In this document: positions 55,454 through 64,000 of the stretch, in pieces | Position numbering within the stretch: the first letter of the stretch is position 1 | Layout: every line of letters begins with the position of its first letter | NCBI RefSeq assembly: GCF_009184395.1 | Contig: NZ_WEIC01000002.1 | Location: 248,001-312,000 of the forward strand | From: Amylibacter sp. SFDW26 | GTDB taxonomy: Bacteria; Pseudomonadota; Alphaproteobacteria; Rhodobacterales; Rhodobacteraceae | Direction of reading: 5' to 3' | DNA length: 64,000 bases | Notes under the pieces: model-generated | What the model saw: the letters and a program-made list of their open reading frames with translations, nothing else | What the model was told of the DNA's origin: nothing | The model's database searches: none | Made by a program: the position numbers and the translations under genes

Positions 55454-56623
55454 ATGACCGCAAAGGCACCGATCAACCAAGATTATATCACTATCCCGCG
55501 CAAGCAGGATCCTGACGCGCGCCCAAGTTTGATTGGCCTGAACCGCGATGCTTTAAAAGCTGCATTATTGGAACTGGGCGCACCTGAAAAACAGCTGAAA
55601 ATGCGTGTTAATCAGTTATGGAGTTGGATGTACCAAAAAGGTGCGAAGTCTTTTGATGAGATGACAAACCTATCCAAAGACTTCCGTGCTTTACTGGCAG
55701 AGAACTTCATCATTGGCCGTCCAGAAATCGTAACCAAACAAGTGTCAGAAGATGGCACACGCAAGTATCTGTTGCGCATTGCTGGTGGGCACGAAGTCGA
55801 GGCGGTTTATATTCCAGAAGCCAATCGCGGCACGCTTTGCATCTCATCCCAAATCGGTTGCACGCTAACATGTACCTTCTGTCATACAGGCACGCAAAAA
55901 CTGGTACGCAATCTGACCGCAGGTGAAATCGTTGGTCAGATCATGGTTGCCCGTGATGACCTTGATGAATGGGGTAAAGACCCTGGCGATAAACGTTTGG
56001 TGTCTAACATTGTTTTGATGGGCATGGGTGAACCGCTTTACAACACAAATAATGTGCGTGATGCAATGTTGATCGCGATGGATAACGAAGGCATTTCATT
56101 GTCTCGCCGCCGCATCACCCTGTCCACAAGTGGCGTTGTGCCAGAGATCATTCGCGCAGGCGAAGAAATCGGCTGTATGTTGGCGATTAGCTTTCACGCC
56201 ACCACTGATGAAGTGCGTGATGTATTAGTGCCAATCAATCGCAAACACAAAATCGACGAGCTGTTACAAGCGTGCCGTGATTACCCACGTTTATCTAATT
56301 CTGAACGCATTACATTCGAATATGTGATGCTAAAAGACGTAAATGACAGCGATGCAGACGCACATCGCTTGGTAAAACTCATTTCTGGCATCCCTGCCAA
56401 AATCAACTTAATCCCCTTTAATCCTTGGCCCGGATCGCCATATGAGCGCTCAGATTGGGATCGAATAGAGGCATTTGCCGAAATTGTGAACAACGCTGGC
56501 TATGCTAGCCCTGTACGTACACCCCGTGGTGAGGATATAATGGCCGCATGTGGTCAGCTGAAAAGTGCGACCGAACGTGAACGCAAATCCGCAAAAGAGA
56601 TAGCGCGCGAAGCAGGGGTATAA
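55454..56623 (+). CDS. rlmN: 23S rRNA / tRNA adenine C2-methyltransferase RlmN
   Basis: Radical-SAM enzyme, 389 residues, that methylates A2503 in 23S rRNA and A37 in some tRNAs. The cluster motif C-x3-C-x2-C is [11 protein letters not shown] (about 136-146), with MGMGEPLYN and [12 protein letters not shown] as SAM-binding landmarks; the C-terminal catalytic Cys is in [10 protein letters not shown] chose the ATG at 55454 because GGAAAG lies 7 bases upstream; the ATG at 55439 has no Shine-Dalgarno. L,D-transpeptidase follows one base later. Confidence 0.95.
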   Translation: MTAKAPINQDYITIPRKQDPDARPSLIGLNRDALKAALLELGAPEKQLKMRVNQLWSWMYQKGAKSFDEMTNLSKDFRALLAENFIIGRPEIVTKQVSEDGTRKYLLRIAGGHEVEAVYIPEANRGTLCISSQIGCTLTCTFCHTGTQKLVRNLTAGEIVGQIMVARDDLDEWGKDPGDKRLVSNIVLMGMGEPLYNTNNVRDAMLIAMDNEGISLSRRRITLSTSGVVPEIIRAGEEIGCMLAISFHATTDEVRDVLVPINRKHKIDELLQACRDYPRLSNSERITFEYVMLKDVNDSDADAHRLVKLISGIPAKINLIPFNPWPGSPYERSDWDRIEAFAEIVNNAGYASPVRTPRGEDIMAACGQLKSATERERKSAKEIAREAGV

Positions 56624-56624
56624 A

Positions 56625-57134
56625 ATGAAGAGACGGGATTTTTTTCCTATTGCAGCAGGTGGGCTTATGCTTTCGGCATGTGGCCCTGGGCAAGTTCAAA
56701 AGTTTCAAACTTATAACGGACCAGCTGTAACACGGGTTATAGTCGAGAAATCAACACGTCAAATGTGGTTGATGCATGAAAAGCGTGTTTTACGTAAGTA
56801 CGATATGGAATTGGGCTTTGCGCCAGCTGGCCATAAACAATTCGAAGGTGACGGAAAAACGCCAGAGGGCAGCTATTGGATCGATCGCCGCAATCCAAAC
56901 AGTGCATTTTATCTAAGTCTTGGGATTTCATACCCGAATGCGCAGGATATTGCTTATGCAAAAGCACAGGGCCAAGATCCAGGTGGAGAGATTTTTATCC
57001 ACGGCGGACCTGTATTATTTGGCGATAGAAACAAGCCCGATTGGACAGCGGGATGTATCGCTGTGACCAACGAAGAAATGGCTGAAATTTACGCGATGGT
57101 TAAGAACGGCACACAGATTGATATTCTAAAATAA
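56625..57134 (+). CDS. L,D-transpeptidase with lipoprotein signal
   Basis: A 169-residue YkuD enzyme, start one base after the rlmN stop. The N-terminus MKRRDFFPIAAGGLMLSAC combines a KRR-type twin-arginine motif with a lipobox (L-S-A-C). Catalytic block: IFIHGGPVLFG then DWTAGCIAVTNEEM with the nucleophile Cys in the C-terminal quarter. It likely acts in the periplasm to form 3-3 crosslinks or anchor lipoproteins. No substrate is fixed. Confidence 0.88.
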   Translation: MKRRDFFPIAAGGLMLSACGPGQVQKFQTYNGPAVTRVIVEKSTRQMWLMHEKRVLRKYDMELGFAPAGHKQFEGDGKTPEGSYWIDRRNPNSAFYLSLGISYPNAQDIAYAKAQGQDPGGEIFIHGGPVLFGDRNKPDWTAGCIAVTNEEMAEIYAMVKNGTQIDILK

Positions 57135-57147
57135 CTCTTGGCGAAGC

Positions 57148-57663
57148 TTAGCTTCCAAGAATTTGTGTCCACCAGATTTTACCGTTCTTTTCCTGATGCC
57201 AAGACAATCCAATAAAGCGTGCGCTTGGGTCTAAGATGCCTGCACGAGAATCTTCGTCACCCATCCAAACCTTCAATGTTTCTGTATCATTTTCATATGT
57301 CTCAGAAATGTTTTCTGACAACATAATACCTGCATAACCAGTGCGTGCCACACGATCTAGTGGTGATGAGCCGTCTGAGCCAAAGTGCCATGGACGCTGT
57401 TGCGCTGCCATATCAATCGAGTGTGTTGCTGCCGCTGCATTCAACTGTGCGGACAACTCTACCGTAGATAATCCGCGTGCTGTACGGATGGCATTCACTG
57501 TATCCAAATGGCGGAATAAAAGTTTGTTTACGCCAGATTCACTCTTAGGTGTTTTAAAAACCGCTGGGCGAAATTTACCATCAGCAACTGGTTCCTGAGA
57601 AGGGGGCGTACACGCACCCAAGATGAACACAGCAGCGATACTTACAAGAAATGCTCTAATCAT
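57148..57663 (-). CDS. CAP/SCP-domain lipoprotein
   Basis: A 171-residue lipoprotein: signal MIRAFLVSIAAVFILGAC with L-G-A-C lipobox. The CAP (PR1/SCP) domain has LDTVNAIRTARGLSTVELSA, AATHSIDMAAQQRPWHFGSD (with the conserved His) and ENISETYENDTE. CAP proteins bind sterols or lipids or act as proteases; role unknown in bacteria. Divergent from the next L,D-transpeptidase gene. Confidence 0.88.
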   Translation of the reverse strand: MIRAFLVSIAAVFILGACTPPSQEPVADGKFRPAVFKTPKSESGVNKLLFRHLDTVNAIRTARGLSTVELSAQLNAAAATHSIDMAAQQRPWHFGSDGSSPLDRVARTGYAGIMLSENISETYENDTETLKVWMGDEDSRAGILDPSARFIGLSWHQEKNGKIWWTQILGS

Positions 57664-57826
57664 TTATTCGCCTTACCTTACAGTCAGATCAATTTTATTC
57701 GGTACTGTTTAGGATGACTTGAACCCCTTGGGAACCCCGTTCATAGTCGATAACAGATGTTTGAGTGGTAAAATTGTAGCAAAGACACTATTTTGTCCAT
57801 GAATCGGCGAAAATCGGAGCAAAACG

Positions 57827-58456
57827 ATGGAAAAAAAGATAACAAGACGTGCATTTACAGGATCTGTGCTAGCTGCACCCACCTTAATAGGCACACAGGC
57901 ATGGGCACAAAGCACGACTCAGGACGCATTAGACAGTGCTGTACTCAAAGATATTGATGCAGAAAATATTGCCGATCCAAATTCAGGGACAGTAAAGCGC
58001 AATGCATCTAGCTTCAGATCAAAAGATTGGCGTCCTTACTTTTCTAACCTAAAAAACCACGTTGTTTTGGTTGATACACGCAGCCGCGCTCTTCATTATT
58101 GGTCAGAAGATGGCAACACTTACCGTCTTTTCCCTACATCTGTGCCAGAATCTGATGATTTAACACGTCTGGGTCGCACATCGATTATCCGTAAGCGCAT
58201 TGGCCCTGACTGGCGTCCAACTGCCAATATGCTTAAACGCAATCCAGATTGGCCAAAATACATCCCAGCTGGTCCTGAAAACCCATTGGGAACACATGCT
58301 TTGTACCTAACTTGGCAGTATTACCGCATCCATGGCACACATGATACGCGCAAAATTGGCCGCAGATCATCGAATGGTTGTATTGGGTTATTTAATGAAC
58401 ACATTGCGCAATTGTTCGATTTGACCAAAGTTGGCACACAAGTGTTGCTAATTTAA
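57827..58456 (+). CDS. L,D-transpeptidase with Tat signal
   Basis: A 209-residue YkuD enzyme with a twin-arginine signal (KKITRRAFTGSVLAAPTLIG) and cleavage near AWA. The catalytic block is YRIHGTHDTRKIGRRSSNG followed by CIGLFNEHIA, with nucleophilic Cys after the S-S-N-G. Periplasmic L,D-transpeptidation of peptidoglycan is expected. Third YkuD-type gene in the window. Divergent from the CAP gene across 163 bp. Confidence 0.9.
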   Translation: MEKKITRRAFTGSVLAAPTLIGTQAWAQSTTQDALDSAVLKDIDAENIADPNSGTVKRNASSFRSKDWRPYFSNLKNHVVLVDTRSRALHYWSEDGNTYRLFPTSVPESDDLTRLGRTSIIRKRIGPDWRPTANMLKRNPDWPKYIPAGPENPLGTHALYLTWQYYRIHGTHDTRKIGRRSSNGCIGLFNEHIAQLFDLTKVGTQVLLI

Positions 58457-58552
58457 CGACATTTCCCCTCAGTTTGACCTATTTGTAGCATCTAATAGTT
58501 GCAATGAGAAAACGAAGCTGTTTAAAAAGTCGCACGAGGTACAGTCTTGGGT

Positions 58553-58595
58553 GTTCGTCGTGGGTGTCCTACCTTACCCGCTAACTACGACGAAC
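58553..58595 (+). promoter_or_regulatory. Hairpin in 5' leader of the 68-aa secreted protein gene
   Basis: GTTCGTCGT (58553-58561) / ACGACGAAC (58587-58595) encloses GGGT/ACCC (58562-58565 / 58576-58579). The stem has a seven-base bulge on the 3' side. It lies 12 bases before GGAGG (58607-58611) and 26 bases before the ATG. Plausible mRNA-stabilising or regulatory leader. Confidence 0.5.
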
Positions 58596-58620
58596 TTATA
58601 TAATTTGGAGGATTTTCGTA

Positions 58621-58827
58621 ATGAAATCTATCGCACTAGCAGCTGCTCTTTCTCTAGCAGCAACAACAGCATTCGCAGGTTCATTGGCTGAGCCAGTAGT
58701 AGAAGCACCAGTAGAAGAAGCTGAAACAGGTTCATCTGCAGGTTCTTCAGCTTCTTCAGGCGGCGGCGTTATCTTGCCAATCATCTTGCTTCTAGCAGTT
58801 GGTGCAGCAGTAGCAGCTAACGACTAA
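58621..58827 (+). CDS. Small secreted/membrane-anchored protein, 68 aa
   Basis: A 68-residue protein with signal peptide MKSIALAAALSLAATTAFAG, an acidic/Glu-Val-Pro segment (EPVVEAPVEEAETGSSAG), a Ser/Gly linker and a C-terminal hydrophobic segment (VILPIILLLAVGAAVAA). The strong RBS (GGAGG), structured leader and good terminator indicate high expression. Similar short proteins are common in roseobacters, sometimes misannotated as ferrochelatase. Location: inner membrane or periplasm. Function unknown. Confidence 0.75.
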   Translation: MKSIALAAALSLAATTAFAGSLAEPVVEAPVEEAETGSSAGSSASSGGGVILPIILLLAVGAAVAAND

Positions 58828-58870
58828 TCGTCGTACCGCTCTGGTTTTGACCAGAAGCACAAAGTTTCTA

Positions 58871-58902
58871 GGGACAGTGACATTCACTGTCCCTTTTGTT
58901 TT
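58871..58902 (+). terminator. Terminator of the 68-aa protein gene
   Basis: Perfect 10-bp stem GGGACAGTGA / TCACTGTCCC, three-base loop, then TTTTGTTTTG. A strong intrinsic terminator 43 bases after the stop codon. Confidence 0.92.
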
Positions 58903-58903
58903 G

Positions 58904-59758
58904 TCAGCTTTCCGCCAATAACGCTTTTAAGCCCGCTTTATAATCTGGATATTTCAACTCGACACCCAGCTCTTCTTTGATCTTCTTATTCGATACTTTT
59001 TTCGATTCAGAATAAAAACTACGCGCCATTGGTGTCATATCCGCAGTTTCAAAATCTTCTCCCTCAGGCACAGGGACACCCAATAATTCTGCAGCATAGC
59101 CGATCACATCTTCAGGTGGGGCAGCAAAATCATCACATACGTTGTAAATTGATCCCACATTCGGTTGTGCGATTGATGCAAGAACAACCTGTGCAATATC
59201 CTCTACATGAATGCGGCTGAACAGTTGGTTCTTTTTTATAATACGCCGCGCTGTCCCATTACGGACTTTCGAAAATGGTCCGCGGCCTGGTCCATAAATC
59301 CCAGCCAAACGAAAAATGTGCAAAGGCAAACCCATATCAGCCCAAGCCGTTTCTGCGGCAACGCGCATTTTTCCACGTTCAGTTGAAGGCGTTAGCCGTG
59401 TGCTTTCATCCACCCAACCACCTTGGTGATCACCATACACACCCGTGGTCGATAAATATCCGACCCACTCAAATTGATCGCGCCGTGCTTTGATCGCATC
59501 GGATAAAGCGTTCAAGACGGGGTCGCCGTTTTCATTGGGTGCAGCTGAAATGAGCAAATGCGTTGCTTCATCCAAAAGTGTTTCCATTGAATCCGCGCCA
59601 GGCCAAACAATTGGTTTAGCAACTGAATTCAATATTGCACCTATTTTATCCAAGGACCGTGTTGTTCCAAAAATCTCCCAACCGCCTTGTGCATACAAAG
59701 CGCGTGAAATGGCTTGGCCAGAAAACCCATGTCCAAAACTTAACATTATACCAGTCAT
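58904..59758 (-). CDS. NAD(P)-binding epimerase/reductase-like protein (YeeZ-type)
   Basis: A 284-residue Rossmann-fold SDR-like protein. N-terminal dinucleotide loop [20 protein letters not shown] (GxGFxG variant), and [20 protein letters not shown] with the active-site-like Tyr, plus [14 protein letters not shown]. The family includes YeeZ and nucleoside-sugar epimerases. Start chosen at 59758 because ATGA overlaps the queG stop. Part of GST-queG-this-gene operon. Confidence 0.86.
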   Translation of the reverse strand: MTGIMLSFGHGFSGQAISRALYAQGGWEIFGTTRSLDKIGAILNSVAKPIVWPGADSMETLLDEATHLLISAAPNENGDPVLNALSDAIKARRDQFEWVGYLSTTGVYGDHQGGWVDESTRLTPSTERGKMRVAAETAWADMGLPLHIFRLAGIYGPGRGPFSKVRNGTARRIIKKNQLFSRIHVEDIAQVVLASIAQPNVGSIYNVCDDFAAPPEDVIGYAAELLGVPVPEGEDFETADMTPMARSFYSESKKVSNKKIKEELGVELKYPDYKAGLKALLAES

Positions 59759-60804
59759 GTGCCCCTCAACTTTCCTACTGCCCAAGTAGCAGCATCTGAA
59801 ACTGTTGAATCATCGTCGGCTTCCAACCCTAGAGCAATCTCCAAAAGGGTCGAGTCGGCGGAATTACCAATTGCATACAAAACATTACGTATAAACTGAT
59901 TACGTCCGATACGCTTAATAGGCGACTTACTAAAAAACGTTCTAAACGTAGCATCGTCTAATTGTGCCAATTCTGCAAGCTTTGGGGCCTTTAATTCTTC
60001 ACGTGCATGATAAATAGTGTCTTTTGCTTCAACGGCAAACTTGTTCCATGGGCAAACAGCCAGGCAATCATCGCAACCATAAATACGATTCCCCATCATT
60101 TCACGCAGCTCTAAATCCACAGGACCTTTGTGCTCAATAGTCAGATACGAAATGCATTTACGCGCATCTAGTTGATACGGGGCAGGGAACGCATTCGTGG
60201 GGCATATGTCCAAACACGCACGGCACGATCCGCAGTGATCAATACCCGCTTCATCTTTGTCAAAATCAACGGTGGTAAAAATCGCACCCAGAAAAAACCA
60301 ATTACCCAACTCATTGGACACAAGGTTCGTGTGTTTACCTTGCCAACCTAAACCCGCAGCACCACCCAACGGTTTTTCCATGACAGGGGCCGTATCCACA
60401 AACACCTTTATCTGCGTATCCGCTTCTTGTTCAATCAACCAACGGCCAACACGTTTCAGGCGTTTTTTCACAGCATCGTGGTAATCGCGATTTTGAGCAT
60501 AAACAGAAATTGCTGCGCGTTCCGGATGTTTCAAAACCTCCAACGGATCATGCATAGGTGAGTAGGGTTCTGCCAACATAATCACCGACTTCGCCTCGGC
60601 CCATAACTCAGCAGGATTACCGCGCCAATGCATCCGTTCCGCCATCCATTGCATCTGTCCATGGCGACCTTCTTCAACAAATGTATTCAGACGATCAGCG
60701 ATATGCGGTACCGCATCAGGCGCACAAATACCCATCTTGGCAAAGCCTTCAAACAGCGCACGCTCATGCAGCCGTTCACGCAGGGTTTGCACCCCGCCTG
60801 TCAT
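59755..60804 (-). CDS. queG: Epoxyqueuosine reductase QueG
   Basis: Cobalamin-dependent reductase of 349 residues performing the last step of queuosine modification of tRNA. Two [4Fe-4S] motifs are present: [16 protein letters not shown] (about 190-205) and [13 protein letters not shown] (about 243-255). N-terminal cobalamin/substrate region includes [11 protein letters not shown] and [15 protein letters not shown]. No queA/tgt in window. Overlaps GST by one base and the epimerase-like gene by four. Confidence 0.95.
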   Translation of the reverse strand: MTGGVQTLRERLHERALFEGFAKMGICAPDAVPHIADRLNTFVEEGRHGQMQWMAERMHWRGNPAELWAEAKSVIMLAEPYSPMHDPLEVLKHPERAAISVYAQNRDYHDAVKKRLKRVGRWLIEQEADTQIKVFVDTAPVMEKPLGGAAGLGWQGKHTNLVSNELGNWFFLGAIFTTVDFDKDEAGIDHCGSCRACLDICPTNAFPAPYQLDARKCISYLTIEHKGPVDLELREMMGNRIYGCDDCLAVCPWNKFAVEAKDTIYHAREELKAPKLAELAQLDDATFRTFFSKSPIKRIGRNQFIRNVLYAIGNSADSTLLEIALGLEADDDSTVSDAATWAVGKLRGT

Positions 60805-61469
60805 TAAAAGTCCAAATCTGCGTAATGTGGCGGCTGTGGAAACCCTGGTAATTGATCCGCCAGTAAGGATCGGAATGCAGGACGTGACTTAATCTTCGCA
60901 TACCATTCCTTAACCAATTCATGGCTATTCCAATCCACATCTGAAATATAATCCAAACAAGAAATCTGCGCAGCCGCAGAAAAATCAGCTAGCGTCATAC
61001 GATCCCCAGCCAACCACCGGCGGCGATCCAATAGATACGTCATATAGCTTAGATGATAGCGAATGTTTTTCGCGCCCATCTTCACATTCTTACTTTCAGG
61101 GTACCCACCGCCCATTACTTTTTTCTGTAAGCGTTCACCCAGCAAATTCAGCGTAACCTCACGGTAAAATTTATCATCGAACCATGTTGTCAGTCGGCGA
61201 ACTTCTGCACGCTTTGCAGCATCAACAGGCATCAATGCAGGTTCAGGATGGATTTCTTCGATATATTCGCAAATCGCATTGGATTCGCCCAATGTCAGCT
61301 TATCTGTTTTTAAAACAGGCACCTTACCACTAGGATTCATGCGCATAAACTCTGGGCGGGCTTCCCAATACTTTTCTTCAATCAGCTCTACTTCGATACC
61401 TTTTTCCGCCAGCACAAGCCGTACTTTGCGCGAAAATGGTGATAAAGGAAAATGATATAAACGGTACAT
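60804..61469 (-). CDS. Glutathione S-transferase family protein
   Basis: A 221-residue cytosolic GST fold: thioredoxin-like N-terminal domain with [20 protein letters not shown] (the Ser-rich active loop, likely Ser or Cys-independent chemistry) and the NPSGKVPVL / [11 protein letters not shown] glutathione site, then an all-helical C-terminal domain with [20 protein letters not shown]. Substrate unknown. First gene of the GST-queG-epimerase operon (one-base overlap with queG). Confidence 0.92.
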   Translation of the reverse strand: MYRLYHFPLSPFSRKVRLVLAEKGIEVELIEEKYWEARPEFMRMNPSGKVPVLKTDKLTLGESNAICEYIEEIHPEPALMPVDAAKRAEVRRLTTWFDDKFYREVTLNLLGERLQKKVMGGGYPESKNVKMGAKNIRYHLSYMTYLLDRRRWLAGDRMTLADFSAAAQISCLDYISDVDWNSHELVKEWYAKIKSRPAFRSLLADQLPGFPQPPHYADLDF

Positions 61470-61533
61470 TAATGACTTCGATTTCTGTTAGGACTTACTT
61501 GCTTTTGCACCGAACTTTGAAACAATTCAACCT

Positions 61534-62274
61534 CTACTGAAAGCAATCTGCGCGCCCATCCGCTGCTATTGTTGCTTCACCCGATAAAATTTGACTGGTG
61601 CGCTTACGCACAAATGCTGTTGGGCGACTTGCCGACCGTGTTTTCGGACTGGGTAAAACCGCCGCCAAACGTGCCGCTTGCAATCTTGTTATTTTATTTG
61701 GCTGAACACCGAAATAATGCCGTGCCGCCGCACCGACACCAAATACACCTTCGTCAAATTCAGCCACATTCAGATAGACCTCAACAATCCGTTCTTTAGT
61801 CCACAGCATTTCCACCAAAACAGTAAAACCAGCCTCAAAGCCCTTACGCACCCAAGACCGCCCATGCCACAAAAACACATTCTTGGACACTTGTTGGGAT
61901 AGGGTTGATGCGCCCCGTAATTTCCCCTTGCCGCTTAATGCTTTTTGGATAGAGCTGAAATCAAAGCCAGAGTGATGGCAAAAATTCGCGTCCTCAGCCG
62001 CCACAACAGAACGCGCCATGTAATCAGGGAAAGTTTCAATCGGCACCCAATGGCGTTTCATTTCACCCAAGCGATACCATTCCGAAGCCATGTAATAATT
62101 CACAGGCGGGTTCACAAATCGAAAGATAAACACAATAACGGCCGCCGCCGTGACGGCAATAATCAACAACTTTAACGCAAAGCGCAAAATACGCTTAAAA
62201 CGATCCGTCGCCCAACCAATTGGACGAAATGACCGCTTCACAGGCGTCTTAGTATCGCTTTTGGATTTGCTCAC
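61534..62274 (-). CDS. mtgA: Monofunctional biosynthetic peptidoglycan transglycosylase
   Basis: A 246-residue GT51 glycosyltransferase polymerising lipid II. GTG start. A basic cytoplasmic tail (KSKSDTKTPVKRSFRP), one transmembrane segment (about 32-55, LLIIAVTAAAVIVFIFRF), then the GT51 domain with catalytic EDANFCHHSGFD (Glu, about residues 91-102), GASTLSQQVSKNVFLW and KERIVEVYLNVAEF. No transpeptidase domain. Length is typical. Located 64 bp upstream of the GST operon on the same strand. Confidence 0.95.
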   Translation of the reverse strand: MSKSKSDTKTPVKRSFRPIGWATDRFKRILRFALKLLIIAVTAAAVIVFIFRFVNPPVNYYMASEWYRLGEMKRHWVPIETFPDYMARSVVAAEDANFCHHSGFDFSSIQKALSGKGKLRGASTLSQQVSKNVFLWHGRSWVRKGFEAGFTVLVEMLWTKERIVEVYLNVAEFDEGVFGVGAAARHYFGVQPNKITRLQAARLAAVLPSPKTRSASRPTAFVRKRTSQILSGEATIAADGRADCFQ

Positions 62275-62351
62275 AATATCCCCAGAGTTTTTTACAGCAT
62301 AAGGGGAATAGGGCGTGGATCAATAGGGTAGTAAATTAACTCTCAACCTAA

Positions 62352-62735
62352 TCATTCCCAACGTGAAGGGTGTAGAAAAAAGCAAGCTCTTGTCGCTTGT
62401 ATAAAAACAAATGCCAAGATTGCGATCCATAAAACACCAGCCAAATGACCTGTTTCTAAAATAACAAGTATGCTATTTATAGCTAAAATACCTAATAGCA
62501 ATACTCCAGCTACACGCCAGCGTCTCCTTAATCCATAAACGCCCAAGGCAATGAGAACATAGTATAAAATTAATGTAATCAAATCTGGTGTGTAGAGTGG
62601 TGTAAATGCGCTAGAGTTATAACCCATTGGGTATAAAGTATCTGCAAAACCAATACCTAACATTATTGCATAAGCAACCCCACCAATCATTCCATTACCA
62701 ATAATATCTGGGCATTTTTCGCGTGTAATTCTCAT
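62352..62735 (-). CDS. Small membrane protein, unknown
   Basis: A 127-residue protein with four predicted transmembrane segments (MIGGVAYAIMLGIGFA, LITLILYYVLIALGVYG, VAGVLLLGILAINSILVIL, VLWIAILAFVFIQA). AT-rich codon use compared with mtgA. No family was recognised. Located between mtgA and gltB on the same strand. Reported on composition and length only. Confidence 0.55.
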   Translation of the reverse strand: MRITREKCPDIIGNGMIGGVAYAIMLGIGFADTLYPMGYNSSAFTPLYTPDLITLILYYVLIALGVYGLRRRWRVAGVLLLGILAINSILVILETGHLAGVLWIAILAFVFIQATRACFFLHPSRWE

Positions 62736-62819
62736 AACATAAATACTCTAACCTCTAAAAATTCATTTATATTGTATGAGTACAGTTTTATCTATCAAGC
62801 AGGTATCACTCTTAAACTT

Positions 62820-62852
62820 AAAACCCACGTATTTATAGCTGCGTGGGTTTTA
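62820..62852 (-). terminator. gltB terminator
   Basis: AAACCCACG (62821-62829) / CGTGGGTTT (62842-62850) stem with a 12-base loop, flanked by A and T tracts; it ends the minus-strand gltB transcript. Confidence 0.85.
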
Positions 62853-62862
62853 CTCAATTTAT

Positions 62863-64000
62863 TTAAGCAGACTTTTTGCCGCTCTCCAAAGACAACGGAT
62901 GCGGAATGCTTTTTAGCATTTCTTTTGGACAGATCTGAACAAAATTTGCACGTTCTTCATCCCAACGATGCAAAATCTCTTTTGCTTTCGGGCTGTCCGT
63001 TTCGGCAACATGCTCTTCAAGTAAGCCTTTCAACTGATCTTCCCAATGTGGGACAGTCACAGGGACCAATTCCAACGATTCAGGATTCACATAACGATCG
63101 AACTGTTTCTTTGGATCGTAAACATAGGCCATACCACCCGTCATACCCGCACCAAAGTTGGCACCAACATCACCAAGAATAACCGTCACACCGCCAGTCA
63201 TGTATTCACAACCGTTCGAGCCACAACCCTCGACCACAACTTGTGCACCAGAGTTCCGCACGCAGAACCGTTCACCTGCACGACCGTTGGCAAACAACTT
63301 ACCATCCGTCGCACCGTATAGAACTGTGTTACCGATAATTGTATTTTCAGCCGCAATCAGTGGGCTGCCTTTTGGTGGGCGTACAACGATCATACCGCCA
63401 GACAGGCCCTTACCAACATAGTCATTCGCATCACCAGACACTTCCAATTTCAAACCCGGAGGAGAGAAGGCGCCAAGCGACTGACCTGCAGACCCTGTCA
63501 GTTTCACTGTCAGATGGTCCTGCATCAGTTCATTGCGCATACCAAAGCGTTTCACGATATGGCTGGAAACACGTGTACCGATTGTACGGTGTGTGTTTTG
63601 CACCGCATAAGACAGCTGCATTTTTTCGCCGTCTTTAAAGAACGGTTCAGCATCTTTCAGGATTTCAGCATCCAATGTGTCAGGCACAGATTGACGGTCT
63701 TTGTCACGGTTATAAATAATCGCATCCGCTGCATCCACGCTGATTAGAAGTGGGTTCAAATCTAGATCATCAAGGTGCGCAGATCCACGGCTGACCTGAG
63801 CCAACATATCTGCACGGCCGATAACTTCGTCCATCGAACGCATACCCAAAGACGCCAGAATTTCACGCACTTCTTGCGCATAGAATGTGATCAGATTGAC
63901 CACTTTATCCGCGTTACCTGTGAACTTCTTACGCAGTTCTTCATCTTGAACACAGACACCAACAGGGCAAGTGTTAGATTGGCACTGACGCACCATGATA
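62863..64000 (-). CDS. gltB: Glutamate synthase large subunit, partial (5' end outside window)
   Basis: C-terminal ~379 residues of the NADPH-dependent glutamate synthase alpha subunit, which with glutamine synthetase assimilates ammonium. The frame is open to the window edge. The [3Fe-4S] cluster cysteines are seen in CQSNTCPVGVCVQDEELRKK (window-edge end). The C-terminal GXGXG beta-helix domain is present (GKGLSGGMIVVRPP, GNTVLYGATDGKLFANGRAG, RNSGAQVVVEGCGSNGCEYM). Terminator follows. Confidence 0.95.
   Translation of the reverse strand, partial: IMVRQCQSNTCPVGVCVQDEELRKKFTGNADKVVNLITFYAQEVREILASLGMRSMDEVIGRADMLAQVSRGSAHLDDLDLNPLLISVDAADAIIYNRDKDRQSVPDTLDAEILKDAEPFFKDGEKMQLSYAVQNTHRTIGTRVSSHIVKRFGMRNELMQDHLTVKLTGSAGQSLGAFSPPGLKLEVSGDANDYVGKGLSGGMIVVRPPKGSPLIAAENTIIGNTVLYGATDGKLFANGRAGERFCVRNSGAQVVVEGCGSNGCEYMTGGVTVILGDVGANFGAGMTGGMAYVYDPKKQFDRYVNPESLELVPVTVPHWEDQLKGLLEEHVAETDSPKAKEILHRWDEERANFVQICPKEMLKSIPHPLSLESGKKSA

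Noticed and set aside
1-64000. CRISPR array, rRNA operon, prophage or IS
   Set aside because: No spaced identical repeats, no rRNA-like stretch, and no transposase or integrase-like protein seen on either strand.

Overview
The window looks like chromosomal DNA of a marine alphaproteobacterium of the order Rhodobacterales (roseobacter type), with a base composition well below that of classical Rhodobacter (about mid-40s % G+C by eye). The indicators are family-level: a DUF3576 lipoprotein beside leuS, a GTP cyclohydrolase II with an extra N-terminal domain, DUF2794, HspQ, IalB, a single-chain indolepyruvate oxidoreductase, and the GST-queG-epimerase set. Nearly all is compact core genome. Many start/stop codons overlap (ATGA or TAATG), several convergent pairs share stop codons, and several genes are followed by intrinsic terminators. 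No rRNA, tRNA, CRISPR array, prophage or intact insertion sequence was seen.

Layout. 1-8.5 kb: partial leuS, DUF3576 lipoprotein, YggS PLP protein, nhaA with a divergent LysR regulator, and a ribA / L,D-transpeptidase / class-I glutamine amidotransferase operon. 8.6-12.3 kb: orphan OmpR-type response regulator, a tiny lipoprotein, xth, a thioredoxin-TPR chaperone-like protein, a LON-substrate-binding-domain protein and a Trm112-like protein. 12.3-13.2 kb: an accessory patch with a frameshifted remnant of an M24 (ectoine-hydrolase-like) peptidase and an orphan gene. 13.3-20 kb: ubiH-like monooxygenase, amidase, aminotransferase and ftsK. 20-22.7 kb: a metabolic cassette (GFA protein, Rid protein, two-subunit aconitase X) between ftsK and lolA. 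22.8-31 kb: lolA, lytic transglycosylase, AEC transporter, hspQ, ggt, a 508-bp non-coding stretch with strong secondary structure and a ten-G tract, DUF2794, NlpC/P60, pepA, an Hpt-like protein and a beta carbonic anhydrase.

31-43 kb: MuiA-like DUF4139 protein, small secreted proteins, asd, an ECF sigma factor with a DUF6768 membrane protein, DUF3179, an EamA transporter, the indolepyruvate oxidoreductase and an AT-rich orphan methyltransferase. 43-49 kb: leucine genes leuB, leuD and leuC with a membrane protein and a glycosyltransferase-FkbM fusion between them. 49-55 kb: a DUF2975-DUF2975-HTH operon, MscS channel, heme-binding-like HbpS/GlcG protein with divergent LysR, class-3-type asparaginase and IalB. 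55-64 kb: rlmN, two more L,D-transpeptidases, a CAP-domain lipoprotein, a small abundant-looking secreted protein, epimerase-queG-GST, mtgA and partial gltB.

Themes: cell-envelope maintenance is heavily represented (three YkuD enzymes, SLT, NlpC/P60, MtgA, LolA, FtsK), alongside amino-acid metabolism (leu genes, asd, gltB, asparaginase, ggt, pepA, ior). No single obviously novel defence or mobile system was found. The parts most worth follow-up are the AcnX/Rid cassette, the structured non-coding region at 27.0 kb, the glycosyltransferase-FkbM fusion between leuC and leuD, the DUF2975 operon, the cysteine-less OxyR-like regulator beside nhaA, and the decayed M24 gene.
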